Assembly (NCBI RefSeq): GCF_000316115.1
Contig: NZ_JH993795.1
Coordinates: forward strand, 280,562 to 344,561
Length of the DNA stretch: 64,000 nt
Direction of reading: 5' to 3'
DNA from: Leptolyngbya sp. PCC 7375
GTDB taxonomy: Bacteria; Cyanobacteriota; Cyanobacteriia; Phormidesmidales; Phormidesmidaceae
The position numbers were made by a program, and so were the translations under genes. This document shows, piece by piece, positions 17,460-25,435 of the stretch. Numbering within the stretch: the first letter of the stretch is position 1; each line of letters opens with the position of its first letter. Under the pieces are notes generated by a model that had not been told where the DNA came from, ran no database searches, and was given only the letters and a program-made list of their open reading frames with translations.

Positions 17460-18083
17460 AGACGTATCTCACTGCTCAACAGCAACAATAGTGACAAATA
17501 ACAAGTTAACGTTTGTATCACCCAAGAGATATCTCAGCACCACCGGAATATGCTGTACACATGAGTTGAAAAGCTCATAGCCACAACAAAAGGAGGTCTA
17601 ACGATAGATAGCTTAATAGAATCGTTCGACGTTTCAAAAACAGTACCCAAACACATCACTGATATTTCTTCTTAATTGCACTAGAGAGCCCTGTTTATAA
17701 TAGGTTCGCCTGATATAAAACAACTCTTAAAAGTTTTGTTTACCTTAGAAGAGTTCCTCGGTCGAGTGTTCTGGGTGCTGTTGTGTTTTAAAGCGCTCCT
17801 AGCTCCAGTCGCCCAACGCTACAACTCACTGGGCCACGATAAAAATAAGCCCTGAATCCTTTAGTCAATACCCCAGCAGCTCACACCACAGTGATCGCAG
17901 ACACAAACCAAGGAAACTTGATGATTGTGTAAGCAGACCATAGGTTTATCTTGCCAAAGGATGGGTATGACCCCGCATCGGCCTACAGTGGACTCATAGA
18001 CAAAAACGTTATTGCATAACGACCTATATCGAACCTTATATCTAAGTAGACAGAACTCTGTATGCTTACCCCTTATATCTAAA
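17460..18083. ncRNA. Conserved non-coding block, right copy (RNA or origin)
   Basis: Reverse-oriented partner of 8050-8660. Shared blocks include TTCTGGGTGCTGTTGTG, TCGCCCAACGCTAC, TCACTGATATTTCTTCTT and ACATGAGTTGAAAAGCTCAT (here itself an inverted repeat, ATGAG..CTCAT), followed by AAAGGAGGTC. There is no ORF shared between the copies. Class given provisionally; it could be an origin or regulatory DNA. Confidence 0.45.
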
Positions 18084-18085
18084 CC

Positions 18086-18121
18086 GAAGCCCCCATGAGC
18101 CTTAGCGCCTGTGGGGGCTTC
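18086..18121. terminator. Terminator hairpin after nuclease gene (right)
   Basis: GAAGCCCCC pairs exactly with GGGGGCTTC. Counterpart of 8013-8048; conserved in structure while the bases differ. Confidence 0.75.
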
Positions 18122-18161
18122 TTATATGGAATCGATGCTGGCTGGTTGCGATCGCAACGTT

Positions 18162-18626
18162 CTAGGGCGCAGTACCTGTTTCTATTCGCTTCAGCTCTTT
18201 TTCATCGTCACTGGTGAAGTAGTAAGCCTCTACAGACTGAGCATTACCTAATTTTGCTCGTAGCTTTTCAGCGTAATCACTCGCCTGACCCTCTACTTTA
18301 CGACGCTTTTTAGTATTGCCGTTCCGTCTCGTACTCCCCTTCCTCCCAGCAGCTGAACCGTTCTCGTTCAGGACAAGATATTTCACTTCTACGACCGCAA
18401 ACCGTCCTTTCCCATCCGTGAAAACGAAGTCTCCTCGTCCCTCGTTAGTCTGACCTGGTTCACACTCCCATTCATCATCAATTAAAAAAGGATAGTTGGG
18501 CAAAAGCTGAGAACTATTCAAAACCAACTTCCGCTTGAGGCCATACTCGCCAACCACATCCCAATCACGCCCAGCAAAATAGGCACGTAGCACTTGATCA
18601 CGATGTTCAATATCAGATTGGTTCAT
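18162..18626 (-). CDS. Small PD-(D/E)XK nuclease-like protein (right copy)
   Basis: A 154-residue paralogue of the 7464-7925 protein. It starts MNQSDIEHRDQVLRAYF in both. TNEGRGDFVFTDGKGRFAVVEVKYL keeps the Asp and the E-x-K triad of the PD-(D/E)XK fold, followed by a basic patch (RKGSTRRNGNTKKRRK). The C-terminal part (YAEKLRAKLGNAQSVEAYYFTSDDEKELKRIE) matches too. It is divergent from the secreted repeat-protein gene and ends just before the terminator and conserved block, as in the left arm. Retention of catalytic residues in both copies argues for function. The target is unknown. Confidence 0.75.
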   Translation of the reverse strand: MNQSDIEHRDQVLRAYFAGRDWDVVGEYGLKRKLVLNSSQLLPNYPFLIDDEWECEPGQTNEGRGDFVFTDGKGRFAVVEVKYLVLNENGSAAGRKGSTRRNGNTKKRRKVEGQASDYAEKLRAKLGNAQSVEAYYFTSDDEKELKRIETGTAP

Positions 18627-18853
18627 TTTCAGGATGGGTACTAACGTCAGTCAGTCTAGCCATTCCGTTAAAACAAATCAGAGTTGCGATCGCAACCCCA
18701 AAACCACCCCTGTGACCCCCATCACCAACATTACTCAGCCAATCTCAGAAACCCCTTAAGCAACCCTCAGTTACCCGTCAGATAGCATTCAGGTAGCTCC
18801 CGCATTCTTGTAATCAATGAAGTCAATCACTGATTCCCCAAGGAGCTTTAACC

Positions 18854-19369
18854 ATGAAACGCACACTGCTTTCCGCCTTAACTGTTCTCGTTGCTTCCGC
18901 TGCGATCGCACCCATCGCATCCGCCGCTGAGCCCGCTAGCTTCAATATTCAGTCCGCTCGCCTCGAAGCGCTTGACGCTCGCACCAAGAATTCAGTCCAC
19001 AAACTACGCCTTGAGCACCTCAACAACCAAACCAAGGCCATCGAAGATATCCAAGCCGCTCGCTTAGATGCCCTAGACGCCCGCACTAAGGCTGTCGATA
19101 ACATTCAAGCCGCTCGCTTAGATGCATTAGACGCTCGCACTAAAGCCGTTGAAAACATCCAAGAGACTCGCCTAAATGCTCTGAATGCTCGTACCAAGAA
19201 CACCGTTCACAAGCTACGTCTGGAGCATCTCAACAACCAGACTAAAGCGGTTGAAGATATTCAAGCCGCACGTTTAGACGCCTTGGATGCTCGTACTAAA
19301 GCTATCGACAACATCCAGGAAGCTCGCCTAGATGCGCTCGACGCTCGTACTAAGTCCGTCGTTCGCTGA
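18854..19369 (+). CDS. Secreted 18-residue-repeat protein (right copy)
   Basis: A 171-residue paralogue of 6708-7220. It has the same signal peptide (MKRTLLSALTVLVASAAIAPIASA) and the same register of 18-residue IQxARLDALDARTKAxxN units with two 36-residue NSVHKLRLEHLNNQ/NTVHKLRLEHLNNQ variants. The unit number is the same in both copies, which is unusual for tandem repeats and suggests constraint on length. AAGGAG lies 10 bp before the ATG. It has its own 15-bp terminator. The role is unknown; an exported structural or binding protein is likeliest. Confidence 0.8.
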   Translation: MKRTLLSALTVLVASAAIAPIASAAEPASFNIQSARLEALDARTKNSVHKLRLEHLNNQTKAIEDIQAARLDALDARTKAVDNIQAARLDALDARTKAVENIQETRLNALNARTKNTVHKLRLEHLNNQTKAVEDIQAARLDALDARTKAIDNIQEARLDALDARTKSVVR

Positions 19370-19505
19370 AAGAGCAGGTCCGCTAACAGCGGGGCGTAGC
19401 CAGGCTAACCAAGTTTGGGTGCCGAGTGCGTCTCCGTACATCCGTGAAGCTTCATTATCTTTCATGAGGCACCCTTCTCTACTCAGACTCTCCCTACAAC
19501 ACACA

Positions 19506-19540
19506 CTTCAAGCCTTTGCCGAATTGGCAAAGGCTTGAAG
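19506..19540 (+). terminator. 15-bp-stem terminator after repeat protein
   Basis: CTTCAAGCCTTTGCC pairs perfectly with GGCAAAGGCTTGAAG around GAATT. Counterpart of 6557-6587. Confidence 0.7.
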
Positions 19541-19579
19541 TGCGAAGAGTCTCAACTTCCTAAAGAAGAACTGCAAAGT

Positions 19580-20398
19580 CTAAATAATTAAGCTTCCAAA
19601 TAATAGTCCCAAAACACTGCAAATGAATTGCACTGCGATATTCAAAAGCCAGATTAGAAAACCAGCGAAAATAAACACCCTAAATTGGTATTGATGCCAG
19701 GGACCTGATCCTTTAGGCACACGTCCAAACAATTTAGGCGGAATGCCGTTATATCCATTAACCTGAAACAGTTTGCTAGGGATCTGATAAACAATCAATC
19801 TGACATTCCAAATCAATGGCGGAATACCGATAAGACCTATGAGCACACTAGTTTGAGCTAAAAAAGCTGAGTTAGTTACGGCAGCAATTTCAGTAACTTT
19901 AAGATATAAACTCGCCAGTACCACAGATAGCATCTGTGGCCATAGGCCATAGCATCCATCGAAGTAAAGATAGGCATTTTGCGCCATCGCCCTTTTTTCG
20001 GGGTTCATATCTTTTCCATACAAACTCCCCCAACCTGCCGCAAAAGATACCAGCAGTAATGAAAATGGGAAAATACCAGGACTGAGAATACTAGAAAATT
20101 TATGAGTTATCCTTGCGGCATGATCCACAAATTCCAGCGGATAAAAGATATCAATCGTCCAGAGTAAAGCGCTGGAAGGAAGAGAAACTAATAAGCTCTC
20201 GTAAAGGTTAACAGCCCAAGGGCCTAAGAGACCTCTCCGCTCAATCTCCTCTTTTGAAGCTAAATAAAGAGATTCGTCTCGATGGATAACGCGCCGTGTC
20301 GCCAAATACCGCTCTATTTGAATTAACTTATCTACAAAATCAAACATTACCCAGAAGCGCTCCCGCAAGGGCTTCTGAAGTCTTTTACGTTTCGCCAT
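19580..20398 (-). CDS. Polytopic membrane protein, unknown
   Basis: The frame runs to 20428; MAKRKRLQKPLRERFW at 20398 is the preferred start. About 272 residues with four to five hydrophobic segments (LLVSLPSSALLWTIDIFY, GIFPFSLLLVSFAAGWGSLY, WPQMLSVVLASLYL, SVLIGLIGIPPLIWNVRLIVY, FIFAGFLIWLLNIAVQFICSVLGLLF). A basic N-terminus is cytoplasmic. No family is recognised. It stands alone between two terminators. Confidence 0.6.
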   Translation of the reverse strand: MAKRKRLQKPLRERFWVMFDFVDKLIQIERYLATRRVIHRDESLYLASKEEIERRGLLGPWAVNLYESLLVSLPSSALLWTIDIFYPLEFVDHAARITHKFSSILSPGIFPFSLLLVSFAAGWGSLYGKDMNPEKRAMAQNAYLYFDGCYGLWPQMLSVVLASLYLKVTEIAAVTNSAFLAQTSVLIGLIGIPPLIWNVRLIVYQIPSKLFQVNGYNGIPPKLFGRVPKGSGPWHQYQFRVFIFAGFLIWLLNIAVQFICSVLGLLFGSLII

Positions 20399-20603
20399 AG
20401 GTGAAATACAGGTAAACACAGACCGCATGCGTCAAGCACGCATGGATTTACACATCAATTTATGTTGATATTACGGACACGTAGCCTTCTTTGTGCCACT
20501 CAGACTCTCTGTCTACCTAGTTCAATGGATTACAAACTGAAGCTCTCCATTCAACAAACTAATATATCAACCACACTCGCCCCCACTCTGACTACTACAT
20601 AAC

Positions 20604-20627
20604 CACAAAAAAAGGGGCCGAAGCCCC
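20604..20627 (-). terminator. Rho-independent terminator
   Basis: GGGGC-TTCG-GCCCC on the minus strand followed by seven Ts, directly after the stop codon of the 117-residue gene. A strong, textbook terminator that supports this gene being real. Confidence 0.85.
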
Positions 20628-20633
20628 ACGCCG

Positions 20634-20987
20634 CTAGTAAGCCGACGGCGTATGAACCACCACCCGAACACGCCCCCCACGCTGGCCGCCAGACAACCGA
20701 ATGGAGCCCTGAGGCACCGTGACCGGAACCGAAACCATAAAGCGACCTGGCCCACCAGCAGGAACCGACCGGACCAAAACCGAGTAACCAACCACCGCCG
20801 CCCAGCGCTGAGCGAAAAAGGTAGGCAAAAAGCCAAACCAGCACTCGGCCACGTAGCCGGTAAACGAGCGCTCGGACTCGCGCCAGCAGCACTCGACGGC
20901 ACCGTACTCAGCCGCTAAACCAGACACAAACTCAAATGGGACAGAACGCATAACACTAAACCAACGCAACGCGATCCATTCACCCAA
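20634..20987 (-). CDS. Hypothetical protein, 117 residues
   Basis: A GC-rich gene ending 7 bp before a strong terminator, which favours this frame over the several overlapping ones. The protein is rich in Trp, Phe, Ser and Gly: EFVSGLAAEYGAVECCWRESERSFTGYVAECWFGF, then beta-like RFMVSVPVTVPQGSIRLSGGQRGGRVRVVVHTPSAY. No family recognised. Codon use differs from the AT-rich genes around it and is close to the 13447-13737 gene, so the two may have come together. Confidence 0.5.
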   Translation of the reverse strand: MGEWIALRWFSVMRSVPFEFVSGLAAEYGAVECCWRESERSFTGYVAECWFGFLPTFFAQRWAAVVGYSVLVRSVPAGGPGRFMVSVPVTVPQGSIRLSGGQRGGRVRVVVHTPSAY

Positions 20988-21419
20988 TGCTTTGCATTGC
21001 TACCGCTGACTCATGTCAAGCGCACTGACAGACGGAGTACGATAGCGATCTCAACGGTCCAATCCCTTGTTAACGGAGGCTGGCAGCTTGGCTTGAACAG
21101 CGCGATGACGGGTAACCTTGAGCGGCTGTGGTGGTGGTAATTCTGTTGGCAACGCGCAGGCCTACAGACGATGCACATACAACGTTGTAACGAGAGTGCA
21201 AGCCAAGTTAGTAAACGTGTTGCAGTCATTTTTTGGAGCTGCTCCCAGAGAAGCTGATTGGTGAAGGAACAACGAATATAGGTAGCCCATGCCCAGCAAA
21301 AGAGTTAAAGATTGTAACAATCAATAGGTACCTAAGCGGGTACTTTTATCACCTGTTTCCTGGAAGTTTTAGAAATAACTAGTATCAACAATCAAATAGT
21401 ATTAAAAGGACAAAATGTA
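20988..21419. other. Intergenic, mostly featureless
   Basis: No convincing gene. The last 100 bp become AT-rich and carry AAAAGGA about 10 bp before the small gene at 21420; a promoter is presumably here. Confidence 0.3.
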
Positions 21420-21578
21420 ATGAATGATTTTCTTAGTGCTTTCTTGCACAAAGCGGCTATAGGAACAGGTGCTGTTTCTGTTCTCACAGCTTTTTCTGGT
21501 CAAATTCTAGCAGGTATATTAGGATTAATTATTGCTTTTGGTTTCTATATTTTGGCAGAAAAAGTAAATCCTCAATAG
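21420..21578 (+). CDS. Small hydrophobic membrane protein, 52 residues
   Basis: ATG 21420 follows AAAAGGA with good spacing. The peptide MNDFLSAFLHKAAIGTG continues into a hydrophobic helix (VSVLTAFSGQILAGILGLIIAFGFYILA) and a short charged tail EKVNPQ. One or two membrane passes. Size and shape recall type I toxins or holin-like peptides, but I cannot assign it. A perfect 11-bp inverted repeat follows the stop codon. No antisense RNA gene can be shown. Confidence 0.55.
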   Translation: MNDFLSAFLHKAAIGTGAVSVLTAFSGQILAGILGLIIAFGFYILAEKVNPQ

Positions 21579-21587
21579 ATAAAACCC

Positions 21588-21625
21588 TTAGTTAGGTGGA
21601 CTACCCCAACAACTCACCTAACTAA
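21588..21625. terminator. 11-bp inverted repeat after small membrane gene
   Basis: TTAGTTAGGTG and CACCTAACTAA, 16-nt loop, 10 bp after the stop codon. It lacks a T-run on the plus strand, so it is a weak terminator or an mRNA-stabilising hairpin. Confidence 0.5.
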
Positions 21626-21758
21626 ATCTGCTACTACATTGCTGCACCTTTTGAGGTAAAAACCTCAGCAAAAAGCCCCAGCGATGGCTAGGGCCAAGTT
21701 AGTACTATTCCATTAGCACTAGGTTAACAAGGAAGTTGAGATCGCAACGCCCAAACAC

Positions 21759-22205
21759 TTACCAAGGTAACCACTTCCGCGTCTGCTTCGCCTGTTGTTT
21801 GACAACAGCCTGGATACGCTCGTTGACTTCCCTCTGCGTTTCACCACCAATGGAGACCTCTAACCGCTCTAGCTCATTAGCTGATAGGGATTCATTCACC
21901 ATATAGGCTTCCTGAGCCGCCTGGGGTAGTGTATGCCGTCTACCCCGCTTAGCACCAGTCCCTTGGTAAAGCTCATCAACCTCACAGTCAAACAATTCTC
22001 TTGTTTCTTCAACAATAGAGTTTTGATAGGCATCCTCATCACCACCATTCGCCTGGATAGAATTGGTAAAGCGCCTGAAGACAATAGCTCCGTCAACGCG
22101 CTTACGCGGCGGTGTTAACTCCTGGGATTGCCCCAGCAAATCCATCTGTGTTTCCGAACCTTCGATTTCGTCCTTCTCGCTCTGCCACCAACTCAAAAAA
22201 CCCAT
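21759..22205 (-). CDS. Plasmid protein B ending in LPW (right copy)
   Basis: A 148-residue paralogue of 9458-9895. It keeps MGFLxWW, GxxVFRRFTNSIQANGGDE, IVEETRELFDCEVDELYQGTGAKRGRRHTLPQAAQEAYMVNESLSANELERLE and the KWLPW end. The C-terminal 48 residues resemble the small gene at 25436-25582. It starts inside gene A by 104 bp in another frame. The conserved GTGxKRxxxxTLPxxxQxAYM segment is probably the functional core. No known family. Gene A and B form a coupled pair in both loci. Confidence 0.65.
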   Translation of the reverse strand: MGFLSWWQSEKDEIEGSETQMDLLGQSQELTPPRKRVDGAIVFRRFTNSIQANGGDEDAYQNSIVEETRELFDCEVDELYQGTGAKRGRRHTLPQAAQEAYMVNESLSANELERLEVSIGGETQREVNERIQAVVKQQAKQTRKWLPW

Positions 22206-22602
22206 TGGCTTCTTCTCTCTCTTGATTGCTGAAATCTTGACTGTACAGATCTTCTAGACCACCTTTGATAATCTCTAGAGCATCGGGATACATCAAAAAC
22301 TCATCTAGAATCTGATGCCGATATTCATAGTCCCAACGGTCGGGTCTGAAATTAAACGTGATAGTCAGCAATGACCAGGAATCTAAGCAGCTCTTGTAGG
22401 CCAGCATCGCCCGAAACCGACAGAGGGCTTTAATCCAGGTCTCTTTACGCCTACGATCACCAAAGCTAGACACTTCGCGCTTGAAATTCTCAGGCTGTAG
22501 AACACCGTCATCTTTCCAGGAGTTCAACGTATCCCAAGTCTCTCTAGCTCTGATTTTTAGCTCCGGCAGCTTCATAGCGTCCAATGGTTTTATCTTATGC
22601 AT
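22102..22602 (-). CDS. Plasmid protein A, unknown function (right copy)
   Basis: A 166-residue paralogue of 9079-9531 with a longer N-terminus (MHKIKPLDAMKLPELKIRARETWDTLNSWK). The shared core is EVSSFGDRRRKETWIKALCRF, LDSWSLLTITFNF and YEYRHQILDEFLMYPDALEIIKGGLED. A start at the second Met (MKLPELKI) is possible. The last 34 residues are overlapped by gene B and are not conserved with the left copy. Function unknown. Confidence 0.65.
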   Translation of the reverse strand: MHKIKPLDAMKLPELKIRARETWDTLNSWKDDGVLQPENFKREVSSFGDRRRKETWIKALCRFRAMLAYKSCLDSWSLLTITFNFRPDRWDYEYRHQILDEFLMYPDALEIIKGGLEDLYSQDFSNQEREEANGFFELVAEREGRNRRFGNTDGFAGAIPGVNTAA

Positions 22603-22616
22603 AGGTTAACGCGCTC

Positions 22617-22970
22617 CTAGTCGCCTGAATCACTGAATTTAAGGCCCGTTGCAGTTTTACCCGCATACTGAATCGCTGCCCATCGACCATTGGGCAATCC
22701 GTAATAGTCAGACGTACTATCCCGATAGGCTGGGAAGCCAAATCGGTCAGAGATAGCCTCATAGGACTGAGGGAACTGGAGATATAGCAATGCTTTTATG
22801 TCTGCCTCGCTCAGCTCACCGTCTACACCGTAAGGTTGAATACCAGCGGGCGGCACGGCGGAGGGTTCTACGGCTTCAACGGCTGGCGGCTGTAGAATCT
22901 GGTTTAGATCTTCTGGGCAGCTGGTTGTTGCGATCGCAATCCACAACAGTCCCACAATATTTCGCGTCAC
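22617..22970 (-). CDS. Probable lipoprotein with BamE/SmpA-like domain
   Basis: A 117-residue protein. The N-terminus MTRNIVGLLWIAIATTSC has a short hydrophobic stretch and a lipobox-like TTSC. After a Pro-rich linker, the segment ADIKALLYLQFPQSYEAISDRFGFPAYRDSTSDYYGLPNGRWAAIQY resembles the SmpA/OmlA (BamE-like) fold. It overlaps the stop of the upstream HTH gene by 4 bp, so the two are translationally coupled. It may be anchored to the membrane. Moderately sure of the fold, not of the role. Confidence 0.55.
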   Translation of the reverse strand: MTRNIVGLLWIAIATTSCPEDLNQILQPPAVEAVEPSAVPPAGIQPYGVDGELSEADIKALLYLQFPQSYEAISDRFGFPAYRDSTSDYYGLPNGRWAAIQYAGKTATGLKFSDSGD

Positions 22971-23539
22971 TGGCCACCTCCCATGCGTCGCTGCTTCAGG
23001 GAATTAATGGTCTGCAACTCGGCCTGTAGTTCGGCTTGATAGAGCATTACTGCCCGCTGCTTTCCTCGGGCTACAGCAGCCTTTAAATCGGCTTCCGATA
23101 GGTTGCCTTCGGCGGTGTTAGCCTGATCAATCAGGCTCTCTAAACTCTGAAGCTGCTGAGCAACGGATAGTTCTAGCTCATTGGTTTGGGTCTGGCGCAA
23201 AGCCAAAACATTACCCACCTCCTCGGGCATGAGTTCGCCTTCGATGACGCCAGCGCTTTCCCATTCATGGGCATAGCGGGCTTTGGTGTCGATGACCCAT
23301 TGGTTGCGATCGCAAAGTTTCACCTCAGCAAACTCACCAAACAAGGTCCGGGCCAGCTCGGAATATCCCCGGTCATCCTTGAGTAATTCAGCCGGTGCCA
23401 CCTTAACCAACCACTCAAACCATCGAGTTCGCACAGTAGACTCAGCCACATTGTGCGTTTGTGCGATTGACTGTGCGGAATAGTGCGCGGATGCGTGCGG
23501 TTGAATGTCCGCAACAGTGCGCGGATTTGTGCTATTCAT
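22967..23539 (-). CDS. HTH protein with coiled coil, plasmid type
   Basis: A 190-residue protein. Residues about 18-45 (YSAQSIAQTHNVAESTVRTRWFEWL) form a helix-turn-helix. The C-terminal half (ELSVAQQLQSLESLIDQANTAEGNLSEADLKAAVARGKQRAVMLYQAELQAELQTINSL) is a long coiled coil. Proteins of this shape are common on cyanobacterial plasmids as regulators or partition-like factors. It is first in an operon with the lipoprotein-like gene. The upstream DNA has TGTGCGxx and GTGCGCGG repeats (about 23445-23525, partly within the gene's 5' end) that could be its own binding sites. Confidence 0.6.
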   Translation of the reverse strand: MNSTNPRTVADIQPHASAHYSAQSIAQTHNVAESTVRTRWFEWLVKVAPAELLKDDRGYSELARTLFGEFAEVKLCDRNQWVIDTKARYAHEWESAGVIEGELMPEEVGNVLALRQTQTNELELSVAQQLQSLESLIDQANTAEGNLSEADLKAAVARGKQRAVMLYQAELQAELQTINSLKQRRMGGGQ

Positions 23540-23778
23540 AGATTAAATCCTTTTCCTACAAGGGTTTCAGCGTGTGAGCCAGATGCGCGCCTGATAGTGC
23601 TTGGTCGTGCGATCAGGTGTGCGGCTCACGCACAAATATCTTATATCAAAACTCCAGACACCTCACAAGACAATTTCTAAAACATCTATATACCAGTCAC
23701 TACAAAGCCAGACAACAAAAAGGACATCTCGTTTCATTACCCTAGTCGATACACTATCCCTGTTGCATTGGTTGGACG

Positions 23779-24333
23779 ATGAGTGAACTTGATGGGCTAC
23801 CAGTTGCATCCCTGATGGAGCGATATGGGGTAAATCGGTCTCAAATTTACGTAAGGTTGGATGCTATCAAGAAAATTGATCCATCCCTGGTTCCCGTTAG
23901 ACGTGGACGACGGTCCTTTGTCAGCAGTGAACTACTAGGCCACTTAGATAGCATTGCGGCACTACTACAGCAGGGGCTCACCACTGATGAAGCCGCTGAA
24001 CAAGTGCTAGGAGCTACAGGCCAATCCTCTACTCAACCAGACGTCTGGCCGGACAGTCTGGCCAGACAGGACAGTTCAGACCTATCTACTCGTGATCTAA
24101 TTGGATTACTGCTAGCCAATGCTCAGCGGCCAGTGGCTCCCAAAGATCGGCTAGCCATGTTTAAGGATCTTCAGGCCATTGTTGACCATGACTGGAGGCC
24201 AAGCACAAGCCAGCTATGCGAAATTCTTGAACTCTCTAGTCTCAGTGGAAATGAGTTTGAGCGTTACGGGTTCCGATTCATTCGACAAGGGAAAAATGGG
24301 ACAGAATCGGCATGGAAAGTTGAAAGGGCTTAA
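23779..24333 (+). CDS. Plasmid DNA-binding protein with N-terminal HTH
   Basis: A 184-residue protein. LPVASLMERYGVNRSQIYVRLDAIKKIDPSLVPVRRGRRSFVSSELLGHLDSI is a MerR/excisionase-like winged helix at residues 7-60. LTTDEAAEQVLGATG follows, then a linker, and a C-terminal segment RPSTSQLCEILELSS..FERYGFRFIRQGKNGTESAWKVE that looks like a second winged domain. Cyanobacterial plasmids carry similar proteins near par genes. It is convergent with the parB-like gene, 47 bp apart. Function inferred as regulation or replication control. Confidence 0.6.
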   Translation: MSELDGLPVASLMERYGVNRSQIYVRLDAIKKIDPSLVPVRRGRRSFVSSELLGHLDSIAALLQQGLTTDEAAEQVLGATGQSSTQPDVWPDSLARQDSSDLSTRDLIGLLLANAQRPVAPKDRLAMFKDLQAIVDHDWRPSTSQLCEILELSSLSGNEFERYGFRFIRQGKNGTESAWKVERA

Positions 24334-24380
24334 ATTTTGCGATTCTCTAAGGAGAGGCTTCGCCAACGCATCTTCAGCGG

Positions 24381-24659
24381 TCAATCACTCAACGCCCACT
24401 CGATCAAAGCTTCAATCACAGCCCGCTTACTCACCTGCTTTTCTGCACATCGACGCTTCAGGCGATTATGCAGACTCCGCCGAATCTCCACGTTTAAACG
24501 GTCGGTCGCTTCTGGCTCTTCATCATCAAACTGCGCCCAAAATTCACCTGCACCCTCACTGGCATCTACTGAAGTAACTTTATCCGTATCAGCTTCAACC
24601 GCTTTAGCATCGGTGCTAGCAACCCCTAACAGATCATCAAATCGAGTCTTTTTAGCCAT
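24381..24659 (-). CDS. parB: Small RHH partition protein (ParB/ParG type)
   Basis: A 92-residue protein with a disordered acidic N-terminus and C-terminal ribbon-helix-helix: DRLNVEIRRSLHNRLKRRCAEKQVSKRAVIEALIEWALSD (about 52-91). It is 26 bp downstream of parA, as in type Ib partition operons where a small RHH protein binds the centromere. Between parA and this gene a copy of AATCAAATGATTATT occurs, also found in the large palindrome upstream of parA, so it probably binds there. Well supported by context; the symbol follows the usual naming by position. Confidence 0.8.
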   Translation of the reverse strand: MAKKTRFDDLLGVASTDAKAVEADTDKVTSVDASEGAGEFWAQFDDEEPEATDRLNVEIRRSLHNRLKRRCAEKQVSKRAVIEALIEWALSD

Positions 24660-24685
24660 GATTAAACCAATGATTAATCAAATGA

Positions 24686-25288
24686 TTATTGGAGTATAGT
24701 TCCTAATTCCTTCCCAACTTCAACCCAATCACGCCAATAGGTCGGCATCCTTCCTGTCCCAGCCGACATGTCCGCCCCCGACTCACTCGCCTGAACATAG
24801 ACCTTTGATTTACGAATTAATCGTTCGAAACAGGGGACACCTGCCCTCACCAATGCATCACGGGCATCGACGCCATCGCGTTGAGGATTAGGCGGCGTCA
24901 TCGTAACGAGTGCCATCATGTGACCATTACCTGTTGCCTCAGCTGCAACTCTACCGGTAGATTTCAGCGCTAAAGGTTCCGGTGATGTTGGCACAATCAA
25001 CAAATCCGAACCTTTGCAAAGTGCAGCCACTTCCCCCGCATCTGGTGCAGCCTGACTATCAATGACCACATGCTGATACTTGCCTGACATTAACAGCGGT
25101 CTTGCTTCAGCTTCTAATCGAACATCAAACGGTAGGTTGTCATAACTGGCCCACTGAATAGCGGATTTATTCTGATCGCTATCAATCAGCAGAACCTTGC
25201 CTTCTTTAGATAGCAAGATGGCTACCGCGATGGCCGTGGTCGTCTTACCAACGCCACCTTTGAAATTCGTAATTGCAACTATGGCCAC
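24686..25288 (-). CDS. parA: ParA-family partition ATPase (type Ib)
   Basis: A 200-residue protein, short like type Ib ParA. Deviant Walker A KGGVGKTT at residues 10-17, VLLIDSDQNKSA (A' motif) at about 33-44, HVVIDSQAAPDA as Walker B near 73-84. No N-terminal HTH, so it does not itself repress. It powers plasmid segregation together with the RHH protein. The promoter region holds a 40-bp palindrome. A clear sign that this DNA is, or was, an independently segregating replicon. Confidence 0.95.
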   Translation of the reverse strand: MAIVAITNFKGGVGKTTTAIAVAILLSKEGKVLLIDSDQNKSAIQWASYDNLPFDVRLEAEARPLLMSGKYQHVVIDSQAAPDAGEVAALCKGSDLLIVPTSPEPLALKSTGRVAAEATGNGHMMALVTMTPPNPQRDGVDARDALVRAGVPCFERLIRKSKVYVQASESGADMSAGTGRMPTYWRDWVEVGKELGTILQ

Positions 25289-25363
25289 GGTCTAGATACT
25301 CCCACAAGGAATATCTAAAAATACAGCATGAGTTCAATAGCGCAAACCATGCTGTAATCAAAC

Positions 25364-25403
25364 AATCAATCAAATGATTATTGTAATAATCATTTGATTG
25401 ATT
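25364..25403. promoter_or_regulatory. 40-bp palindrome, likely par operator/centromere
   Basis: AATCAATCAAATGATTATT-GT-AATAATCATTTGATTGATT is a perfect 19-bp inverted repeat, 75 bp upstream of parA. Its half-site recurs between parA and parB (about 24665-24690: TGATTAATCAAATGATTATT). A second inverted pair, ACAGCATG (25323) and CATGCTGT (25348), lies beside it. These fit RHH binding sites. Confidence 0.75.
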
Positions 25404-25435
25404 AACGTTGTCATCTATTGTGCAGGATACTTACA

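Larger units (their letters stand above)
17455..19545. repeat. Right arm of the diverged inverted duplication
   Basis: Mirror image of 6545-8665 with the same gene order and conserved non-coding DNA. Protein and DNA divergence is clear, so the arms do not appear to be under gene conversion. About 8.8 kb of plasmid genes lie between the arms. Confidence 0.8.

Noticed and set aside
17555..17680. Possible conserved mini-ORF after AAAGGAGGTC in both non-coding blocks
   Set aside because: No ATG/GTG/TTG at the right distance, and differences between the copies fall mainly at second codon positions, so it is not protein coding.
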